From: Bacteroidota bacterium
GTDB taxonomy: Bacteria; Bacteroidota; Bacteroidia; 2-12-FULL-35-15
NCBI GenBank assembly: GCA_016707685.1
Contig: JADJHE010000009.1
Location: 1 to 12,959, forward strand
DNA: 12,959 nt
Direction of reading: 5' to 3'
The notes below the pieces were generated by a model, which did no database searches, was not told where the DNA came from, and saw only the letters and a program-made list of their open reading frames with translations. Made by a program: the position numbers and the translations under genes. This document shows positions 5,795-12,959 of this stretch, piece after piece (within the stretch, counting starts at the first letter, position 1; each line of letters begins with the position of its first letter).

Positions 5795-8509
5795 TTATTC
5801 GGCAATAACTAGCTTTTTAGTAACTACAGTATTGTTAACTGATAAACGAATAAAATAAATTCCATTGGTTAAGTTAGCCGCAGATTTAGAAAGTGTAAAT
5901 GAATAATCTCCTTCTGCTTGATTTGTATTCGCTACATCAGCAACTTTCTTGCCTAACAAATCAACAACTTCCAATTTCACATTTCCTTTTTCTGTTAAGT
6001 GATAAGAGATTGTGCTTGTTTCTGTAGTTGGATTTGGATAAATAGCTAAGTTGAAATTGTTTGCTTGTTCAGTTATTCCTACAACACCATTGATATTAAT
6101 ATCATCGATGTATAAGTTGTTAGATGCTGCACCTGTTTTATACTCAAATTTGAACCTTACATTCTGAACACTAGCTCCAGCAGGCAATGTAAGTGTTTTT
6201 GAAACCCAATTAGAAGATGCATTAGGCACATAATAACCTGAATAATAACCATAATTAGCCAATGCTGCTCCTGTAATTGTACCACCACCTAAGATTGTCC
6301 ATGAAGCACCACAATTACTTGAATAATAAATTTTTAATGACTCATTTGCTTCAGCAGCCGATGTTGCTTTTGAGGCAGCAGAATATTTAAAGCTTAATGT
6401 AGCACCCGTGATATAAGACAAGTTTAAGGCTGGAGATATCATATCATCTATATCACCCAAATAATTCAAATAACCTTCCATTACAGCAGATTTTGAACTA
6501 TTGTAGCCAACATTTGCAATACCCCAAGTATTCGCATTTGCATCTGGGTTATTTACTCTCCAGTTGTACCAGAATGAATTTTCATCTTGGAATGTCTCTG
6601 AGTATCCGTTACCATTAAAATCGCCATAAGCATTTCCTACAGTAATCAAATATGATTTGTAAACAGAGTCTGTACCTTGAGCATTTGTTGCTACTAATGA
6701 TACAGGATAAACACCAGGTGTGTTGTAAGTAACAGTAACTGTATTTGTAGAAGCAGTAGAAGTTGCAGGTGTACCTCCATCAAAATAGAACTTTGTAGAA
6801 GTTGCTGTTCCTAAAGTAATTGCTTTTGTAAAAATCACAGAACCACCAGTACAAACAGTTGTTTTATTTGAGAAAAAGTTTGCTTTTGGAGCACAAGCCG
6901 ACCCTGAAGGAGTAATGCCCGTAGCAGCTAAATTAGATACACTCCATAGGTTATTTCTACCAGACACAGTACTTGTTAATGCAGCGCGCATTCTGTCTTT
7001 TTGATCATTTGTAAACATTTTTGAACAATAAGAATATTCCATATAATTTTCAACATTCTCAATAGTTCCATATGTTCCAGCAACATTTAAATTGTCAACA
7101 CCAAAAGTACCAGCTACATCTTCTGCATTAAATCCATAAATTCTAAAGGTAATAGGACCATTATTGATGTTTGTGAATGAAGCTCCACTTAATGTTATTT
7201 TACTACCAGCCAATGAAACTGTTGTATCTGCTGTTACAAAGAAAACATTTCCTGACTGAACACTTAAATTAGTATTAGCAGGAGTAATAGAAGCAGCTAA
7301 ATTTGCAGCATAACCATCTTTACTAGATCTAACAGCAAATGTCCTAACACCAGCTGAATCTCTTTTTATTGTAAAAGTAATTCCAGTCAATGTTAAAGCT
7401 CTGTCCGGCTTAGGAGTTATAGTAAACTCATAATATTTTCCGGTATTCAATGACCCTGTTAAGTTTGCATAAACGGTTTCGCCATTTATTGCTCCAGTAT
7501 CCCACCCGTCAAAATCAAACATACCATTTGTATTTGAATTTGCAGAAACTCCAATTGCTGAAAAACTTCCTAGTGTCAAACCTGAATCCAGAACAGTAAG
7601 AGCTGCAGTTGGATCAGTAGTTCCTGAAGTTGAATCAACATCAGCAAAATTATAAGTAGAAGAAAGTGTTTGTAAGTCGCAAGTGAAGTCAAAACGATTT
7701 GTACAACTATTATGTCCTTTTGTATCTGGTGTATCGAAACATGAATCATCACCACAAGCAACTGTAGGATCATTCGTATTTCCCCATGTATGAGATAAAT
7801 TTAACCAGTGACCAATTTCATGTGTTAAAGCACGAGAATTTGTAACATTAGCTGTTCCAATACTACCAATGTATTGATGAATGATAATAATTCCATCATA
7901 TGGTGATAAATAAGTTGATGTTGCTGATGGATAATATGCATAACCAGCAGTCCCAACGCTTTCCATTGTTTTAATAATCCAAACATTTAAGTATTTATCT
8001 CTAGGCCAAGGATTTAATTTTGATTGATCGTTTGCATTATCCGTTTTATGAGAATAAATACGGTCAATACCATTCGTGCAATTTCCGTTGGGATCTTTTT
8101 TTGCTAATGCAAATTGTATATTACAATCAGCTATATTCCCTTGGAATGCAGGGACTACGTTTGCTGTATCAGCATTTAATTTACTATAATCTCTATTCAA
8201 AATAGCCATTTGATCTTGAATTTGAGCATCTGAAATATTTTCAGACCCATTAATGTGAATTACGTGAAATACGACAGGAATTGTGTATACCTGCTCCACT
8301 GCTTTCATCTGCTTATTTGCTTTTATTATTTGGGATAAAAGCACATTGTTATTTATTTCTGCCTGAGCCAAATCGGGATCATTAGCATACACCTTTTGAT
8401 TTGCTTGAGAAGTTCCACAGTTGTAGCCGCTTTGAGCGACAAGGTTAATTTCTGTAACGAAAATGGAGATTACTCCCGTCACTAAATACTTAAGTAGATT
8501 TGTTTTCAT
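5795..8509 (-). CDS. Secreted M43 (pappalysin-like) zinc metalloprotease with PKD domain and T9SS sorting domain
   Basis: This is a 904-residue extracellular metalloprotease. ATG at 8509 is preferred because the signal peptide (MKTNLLKYLVTGVISIF...VAQ) starts there. The M43 catalytic domain runs from about residue 70. The zinc motif HEIGHWLNLSH is at 230-240 (ligands H230, H234, H240; catalytic E231), followed by the Cys-rich CGDDSCFDTPDTKGH, and the Met-turn is NYMEYSYC around M490. M43 domains normally have a short link between these; here about 277-480 is an extra beta-rich module (FDFDGWDTG, VRTFAVRSSKDGY, FRIYGFNAED, GTFGVDNLNVAG). After the catalytic domain come a PKD domain (about 541-624), a jelly-roll/MAM-like domain (about 625-808, ending YIDDININGV) and a T9SS type A sorting domain (about 820-904, YPNPTTE...NGIYFIRLSVNN). 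It is therefore exported by Sec, then T9SS, to the surface or medium. The reading frame is intact and a strong terminator follows. Confidence 0.93.
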   Translation of the reverse strand: MKTNLLKYLVTGVISIFVTEINLVAQSGYNCGTSQANQKVYANDPDLAQAEINNNVLLSQIIKANKQMKAVEQVYTIPVVFHVIHINGSENISDAQIQDQMAILNRDYSKLNADTANVVPAFQGNIADCNIQFALAKKDPNGNCTNGIDRIYSHKTDNANDQSKLNPWPRDKYLNVWIIKTMESVGTAGYAYYPSATSTYLSPYDGIIIIHQYIGSIGTANVTNSRALTHEIGHWLNLSHTWGNTNDPTVACGDDSCFDTPDTKGHNSCTNRFDFTCDLQTLSSTYNFADVDSTSGTTDPTAALTVLDSGLTLGSFSAIGVSANSNTNGMFDFDGWDTGAINGETVYANLTGSLNTGKYYEFTITPKPDRALTLTGITFTIKRDSAGVRTFAVRSSKDGYAANLAASITPANTNLSVQSGNVFFVTADTTVSLAGSKITLSGASFTNINNGPITFRIYGFNAEDVAGTFGVDNLNVAGTYGTIENVENYMEYSYCSKMFTNDQKDRMRAALTSTVSGRNNLWSVSNLAATGITPSGSACAPKANFFSNKTTVCTGGSVIFTKAITLGTATSTKFYFDGGTPATSTASTNTVTVTYNTPGVYPVSLVATNAQGTDSVYKSYLITVGNAYGDFNGNGYSETFQDENSFWYNWRVNNPDANANTWGIANVGYNSSKSAVMEGYLNYLGDIDDMISPALNLSYITGATLSFKYSAASKATSAAEANESLKIYYSSNCGASWTILGGGTITGAALANYGYYSGYYVPNASSNWVSKTLTLPAGASVQNVRFKFEYKTGAASNNLYIDDININGVVGITEQANNFNLAIYPNPTTETSTISYHLTEKGNVKLEVVDLLGKKVADVANTNQAEGDYSFTLSKSAANLTNGIYFIRLSVNNTVVTKKLVIAE

Positions 8510-8548
8510 TATATATAGCATTTATTAAATTACAATATTTTTACACTA

Positions 8549-8579
8549 CAATATTAGTGATAAAAAAAAGAAAATACAA
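8549..8579 (-). promoter_or_regulatory. Candidate promoter of the metalloprotease gene
   Basis: On the minus strand, TTG (8577-8579), 20 bp, then TAATATTG (8549-8556) differs from TAnnTTTG at one position. The leader to the ATG at 8509 would be about 33 nt. In a region this AT-rich a one-mismatch hit can occur by chance. Confidence 0.3.
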
Positions 8580-8679
8580 CTGTCCTATTTAAAATTATAT
8601 CACTTTTTTATTAAACGGTTGTTTTTTACAGTTTTACGGTAATTAAATCACAATAAACAACAAAACAAATTATGCCTTA

Positions 8680-9447
8680 ATGTCATCATTTAAATTGGTA
8701 CAATACTTGCCAAATTTAATGCGCAAAAAACAATCCTACATGCGAAATAATTCCTCCAAAATATTTACCAGCTTCCTCTATCCTACCCTATTTGTTGCTA
8801 TTCTTTGGGTAATAAAGCTTTTTGAACTTGCATTTGATTATGATTTTTTTTGGTATGGATTATACCCACGTACAATTCACGGACTAACGGGTATTTTTAC
8901 TGCCCCTTTATTACATGGTAGTTTATCGCATTTAATCTCTAATTCATTGCCATTAATAGTATTAGGGGCGATGATGTTTTTCTTTTATCGCCCAATAGCT
9001 TTCCAAGTGTTTTTTTGGGTTTATTTAATGACGGGAATATGGGTTTGGGCTGCAGCGAGAAGTTCTTACCATATTGGAGCCAGCGGTATCTTGTATGGGT
9101 TTGTAACGTTCTTGTTTTTTAGTGGTATTTTCCGAAAAGATGCGCGACTAATGGGCTTATCCATGTTTGTGGTATTCTTATATGGTGGTATGGTTTGGGG
9201 AATATTACCCATTATAAAAGGCGTTTCTTGGGAATCGCATTTATTAGGATCCTTAGCTGGAATTATTACAGCCTACAATTTCAGAAAAGAAGGCCCTCAG
9301 GCAAAAAAATACGATTGGGGCTCCGATGAAGAAAATGCACTCATTGATGTAAGTGGTGAACAACATTTCGACTCTAATCAAACTGAAAATAATAACATTC
9401 AGATTAACTACTCACTGAAAGAAGACGAGAAACCTAACAAGTCCTAG
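8680..9447 (+). CDS. Rhomboid family intramembrane serine protease
   Basis: This is a membrane protease that cleaves transmembrane substrates within the bilayer; the substrates are unknown. Numbered from the ATG at 8680 (255 residues), the catalytic serine is S135 in HIGASG and the catalytic histidine is H187 in SWESHLLG. The loop-1/TM2 motif HGSLSHLISN supplies H79, H84 and N88. At least six hydrophobic segments lie between about 31 and 200. The last 55 residues form a hydrophilic acidic tail (YDWGSDEENA to the end). The start is uncertain: in-frame ATGs at 8719 (residue 14) and 8740 (residue 21) also come before the first membrane segment, and the family core begins near SSKIFTSFLYP. The gene is intact and divergent from the metalloprotease. 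The ABC-F gene 56 bp downstream has its own promoter element. Confidence 0.92.
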   Translation: MSSFKLVQYLPNLMRKKQSYMRNNSSKIFTSFLYPTLFVAILWVIKLFELAFDYDFFWYGLYPRTIHGLTGIFTAPLLHGSLSHLISNSLPLIVLGAMMFFFYRPIAFQVFFWVYLMTGIWVWAAARSSYHIGASGILYGFVTFLFFSGIFRKDARLMGLSMFVVFLYGGMVWGILPIIKGVSWESHLLGSLAGIITAYNFRKEGPQAKKYDWGSDEENALIDVSGEQHFDSNQTENNNIQINYSLKEDEKPNKS

Positions 9448-9457
9448 TTTATTTAAT

Positions 9458-9465
9458 TACTTTTG
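9458..9465 (+). promoter_or_regulatory. Bacteroidota-type -7 promoter element of the ABC-F gene
   Basis: TACTTTTG matches TAnnTTTG and is followed by CGCA. It lies in the 56-bp gap after the rhomboid stop and 38 bp before the GTG start at 9504. No clear TTTG -33 element is visible at the usual distance. Confidence 0.45.
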
Positions 9466-9503
9466 CGCAAATTATTGAGCATCTATTTAAATAAACAGAA
9501 ACA

Positions 9504-11400
9504 GTGAATTATCTTTCAGTAGAATCCCTATCAAAATCTTACGGCCCTAAACAATTATTCGACAATATTAGTTTTGGCTTAAACCAAGGTCAACGCATTG
9601 CATTAATTGCAAAAAATGGCGCTGGAAAATCAACTTTATTGAAAATTTTAACAGGAAAAGAAATTGCAGATGCTGGTAACGTAACCTTCCGCAAAGATAT
9701 TACTGTTACCTATTTGGATCAAAATCCGCTATTTGATGAGAACAGTACTGTTATAGAGGCTATTTATAATACAGGAAACCCTGCCTTAAATGCAGTTCGT
9801 ACATACGAAGATGCATTGGAGGCGTTTGAAAAAGACTATAACGATAAAACACAAGCACAACTCGAAAAAGCAACAGCTAAAATTGATGAGCTGAATGCTT
9901 GGGGAATTGATAGTAAAGTGAAAGAAGTTTTACAACGTTTAAAAATTGCATTCCTCGATAAAAAAATATCCATGCTTTCAGGTGGTCAAAAAAAACGTGT
10001 TGCCTTAGCTAAGGTTTTAATTGATGAACCCAACTTGTTAATTTTAGATGAGCCGACCAATCACTTGGATGTTGAGATGATTGAATGGTTAGAAGACTAC
10101 TTGGTTTCATTAGACATGACACTTTTACTAGTAACCCATGATCGTTACTTTTTAGATAGTGTTTGCACCGAAATTATTGAACTTGACAATAACAAATTAT
10201 ACAATTACAAAGGTAATTTTCAATATTATGTAGAGAAAAAAGCAGAACGTGAACAAATTGAAGGCTCTGAAATAGATAAAGCTAAAAACCTTTATCGTAG
10301 GGAGTTGGAATGGGTTCGCAGAATGCCAAAAGCTCGTGGTACAAAATCGAAATCTCGATTAAATGCTTTTGACGATACAAAAGAAAAAGCATTCAGTGGA
10401 AAAACGGAAACTAAATTAGAACTCGGAGTAAAAATGAGTCGAATTGGTGGAAAAATTCTCGAATTCATACACATCAAAAAAGCATTTGGAGCGACTAAAA
10501 TTGTAAACGATTTCTCCTACATCTTTAAAAAAGGTGAAAAATCGGTGTCATTGGAAAAAACGGTGTTGGCAAATCAACTGTTTTGAACATGATTATGGGC
10601 ATGGAAAAACCAGATGCAGGAACAATTCAGGCAGGAGAAACAATTGTGTTTGGTTATTATTCGCAAGAAGGATTAAAACTAAACGAAGATAAACGAGTTA
10701 TTGAAGTTGTAAAAGACATTGCCGAATTTATTCCTTTAGCAGATGAAAGTAAACTTTCAGCATCAAGATTATTGACAAAGTTTTTATTTCCACCCGATGT
10801 GCAATACAGCATGGTTTCGAAGCTAGTGGTAAAGAAAGAAAAAGACTTTACTTAATGACCATTCTTATTAAAAATCCTAATTTTTTAATTCTGGATGAAC
10901 CTACAAACGATTTAGACATTGTAACGCTAAGTGTTCTTGAAGATTTTTTAACAGCATTTCAAGGTTGTGTTTTAATTGTAACGCATGACCGTTACTTTAT
11001 GGATAAAATGGTTGACCATTTATTTGTGTTTGAAGGCGAAGGAGTTGTTCGTGACTTCCCTGGCAACTACACGGAATACAGAGATAAAAAAGACTTAGAA
11101 GATAAAATTGGAAGTGTTGCTCCTGCCCCAACTCCAGTAAAAGTAATTGAAGAAGTTAAAGCTTCCTCGAATACGAATTCAGATAAACGCAAAGCAAGCT
11201 TTAAAGAAAAATTCGAGTTCGAACAGTTAGAAAAAGACATAGCAAAACTTGAGGAAGAAAAAAGTCGATTAACAGAATTGTTAAGCTCTGGCAATGCACC
11301 TGCAAATGAGATTGCGGAATACAGTCAGCAAATCGGAAAAGTAATTGCAGAATTGGATGAGAAAGGATTGCGTTGGCTAGAATTGAGCGAACTGATATAG
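9504..11400 (+). CDS. ABC-F family ATPase (Uup-like), two frame breaks as read
   Basis: ABC-F proteins are soluble twin-ATPase factors that act on the ribosome rather than transporting solutes. The start is GTG at 9504, giving MNYLSVESLSKSYG. NBD1 has Walker A NGAGKST (38-44), signature LSGGQ (158-162), Walker B LLILDE (178-183) and switch H211. The charged linker (about 243-310, WVRRMPKARGTKSKSR) precedes NBD2, with Walker A GKNGVGKST (351-359 after repair), Walker B FLILDE (461-466) and a THDRYF switch. A charged coiled-coil tail (about 550-632) is the Uup-type C-terminal domain. One base is missing from the A-run at 10537-10541, which destroys the NBD2 Walker A in the read frame. A second is missing near 10825-10826, just before the NBD2 signature. 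Restoring both gives about 632 residues, the normal Uup length. A propeller-protein gene starts 14 bp after its stop. Confidence 0.9.
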
Positions 11401-11414
11401 ATTTCACAAAAAAT

Positions 11415-12959
11415 ATGATTAGAAAGTACTCAAGCTTATTACTACTCATACTAACACTCACGTTATCTTGCGTTGGCCAGCAACCAACTTATTTTCAATA
11501 CACTACCGAGGAAGAGGCCCCAAGCAATGAAATATACAGCATCATCCAAGATGAAAAAGGATTTATATGGCTAGGCTGTGATGCAGGGCTTTACAAGTAT
11601 AATGGCATAAAATTTATCCATTATAAGTGCACACAACAAAAATCAAAATCACTAACGGGGCTCACTATCTCTACGTCTGGAAAATTGTATTGTTACAGTT
11701 TTAACGGACAGTTATTCTTTGTAGAGAATGATTCATTAATAGAACTAAATCACCCATTTGGTAAACTTTCAAATATTGCTTGCAACAAAGATGGGCAGCT
11801 ATTAATCAATCATAATAATGGAATTAGCATTTATACCGAAAGCACAAAGTCGTGGCTTACAATAAACGATTTTAATAATGATCAAAAAAAGGACGACACA
11901 CTTTTTACTTTAAATGTTTGCTTGGATAAGAATAATAATGCTTGGTTTCTCTGGAAATGCTGTTTGTAAAATAACAAAGAATAAAGTGAGTCAATTACCA
12001 TTCAACTTCCCTGAAGGAAAACCATCTGGCGAGTTTTTGTTAACACACTCAAAAAACGGCCCATGGATTTTTGGACGAAAAGAACCAAGAATATTTAGGC
12101 TGTCGAATAATAAAATAGAACAATTTGTTTCAACTAAATTAAATAAGGTACTCGACAACAAAAAAATCACAAATGTTAAATCTCTCAATAATGGAAACCT
12201 TTATATCTGTACCTATAGCGGAATAATTATCTATAACATTGAAAAAGATGACCCCCATTTACTATTGCCCTATTTTGCGATATCGGATTGCATTCTGGAT
12301 CGAGAAGGGAACTATTGGTTAAGTACACTTCAAAATGGATTAATAAAAATTCCAAATCTAGATTTCGTTGTATGGAACTCCAGAAACAAAAACTTAGAAC
12401 ATGATAACATCTATCGATTAGCAGGCGATAAACAATCTATTTATTTTGCAACTGCAGATGGTTATATCGGAATAAAAAATGCAACGAGAATAATACAATT
12501 TCAAGCTGAAGTAAGAGGGGATGTTCAGCAGCTAACTTATGACTCTATAGATAAAAAAACGTATTACACCATCAACAACAGTCTTTATTTTTATAACGAA
12601 ACTATAAAGGGAAAAATAAACAACTCATTCCCTCCAATCAAATCTTTCAATCATTACAACAATCTCTACTTTATCGCCACATCAAGAGGTACATTTGTTT
12701 ACAAATCCTTAACTGAGGCAAAGCCTTTTGACACAATTACTGAGGAATGGTCAAGGTCTGTTCAGGTAAACACAAAAACTGGAGACGTGTGGATTGCCAC
12801 AAACAATGGATTAATCAAAACAAATGCATTAACGAAACAATTTGAAAAGAAACAAATTTTCATTCCTGAAGTTCAAATTGTTTCTTGTTTTTTGGAAAGC
12901 TCTACTGAAAAACTATTTGCATTAACATTCAATGGAAAAATATACTCCATCAATAAAAA
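11415..12959 (+). CDS. Two-component-regulator propeller protein (ligand-sensing N-terminal region), cut by right edge, one frame break
   Basis: The start is ATG at 11415, followed by a signal peptide (MIRKYSSLLLLILTLTLSCVGQ). The next part is a beta-propeller built of regulator-propeller repeats: SNEIYSIIQDEKGFIWLGCD and AGLYKYNG near 11530-11605, DCILDREGNYWLSTLQNGL near 12290-12340, and GDVWIATNNGLIKTN near 12783-12830. Such propellers usually form the periplasmic sensor part of a histidine kinase or of a protein ending in a Y_Y_Y domain plus a DNA-binding output; the output part lies beyond the window, so the class cannot be given. The first frame stops at 11967-11969 after FLWKCCL. The plus-one frame from 11950 (SGNAVCKITKNKVSQLP) runs open to the window end, so one extra base (or two missing) lies at 11946-11952. 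About 514 residues are visible. Confidence 0.8.

Noticed and set aside
7576..7773. A hydrophobic 65-codon minus-strand frame inside the metalloprotease gene.
   Set aside because: It is an out-of-frame reading of an intact, well-supported protein and shows composition bias only.
11067..11461. Overlapping minus-strand open frames across the end of the ABC-F gene and the start of the propeller gene.
   Set aside because: They lie opposite confirmed coding sequence, have no recognisable features, and match no promoter.
11415..11480. A lipoprotein signal in the propeller protein (LTLSC near residue 18).
   Set aside because: Position -3 before the cysteine is Thr and -2 is Leu, which does not fit the lipobox; an ordinary signal peptide is more likely.
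1..12959. Defence system, mobile element, CRISPR array, tRNA or other RNA gene.
   Set aside because: I saw no integrase, transposase, toxin-antitoxin pair, nuclease or repeat array, and no tRNA-like cloverleaf or conserved RNA element on either strand.

Overview
The window is AT-rich DNA from a member of the Bacteroidota. The evidence is a type IX secretion (T9SS) C-terminal sorting domain on the large protease, Bacteroidota-style promoters (TAnnTTTG at -7) in front of several genes, no visible Shine-Dalgarno sequences, and a gene set familiar from Flavobacteriales and Chitinophagales-like genomes (PIG-L deacetylase beside a sodium:solute symporter, DjlA-like co-chaperone, ABC-F ATPase, two-component-regulator propeller protein). 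The order or family cannot be fixed from what is visible.

Layout, left to right. 1-1612 (minus): a sodium:solute symporter cut by the left edge and broken by many small indels. 1721-4206 (minus): a secreted PIG-L family deacetylase, probably cotranscribed with the symporter, with two frame breaks. 4371-5111 (plus): an intact TerB + J-domain co-chaperone. 5116-5313 (minus): a 65-residue protein of unknown function, convergent with the co-chaperone and only 4 bp away. 5389-5664 (minus): a 91-residue secreted protein of unknown function with a clear promoter and a GTG start. 5744-5777: a perfect 13-bp hairpin terminator. 5795-8509 (minus): a secreted M43 (pappalysin-like) zinc metalloprotease with an extra beta-rich module inside its catalytic domain. 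8680-9447 (plus): a rhomboid intramembrane protease. 9504-11400 (plus): an Uup-like ABC-F ATPase with two lost bases. 11415-12959 (plus): the N-terminal part of a sensor-type beta-propeller protein, cut by the right edge and with one frame break.

No tRNA, rRNA, CRISPR array, insertion sequence, integrase or defence system is visible. There is no gene-free stretch longer than about 300 bases. Most genes are unconnected housekeeping or cell-surface functions. The one plausible functional pair is the deacetylase plus symporter (extracytoplasmic deacetylation followed by uptake).

Two things stand out. First, the M43 protease carries about 200 residues of a separate domain between its zinc-binding helix and its Met-turn. 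Second, frame breaks occur in all four genes in the two flanks and in none of the genes between about 4.3 and 9.5 kb. They are small indels, mostly in or beside short homopolymers, with the protein sequence conserved on both sides. That pattern fits uncorrected sequencing error better than gene decay, and anyone using the gene models should correct for it.
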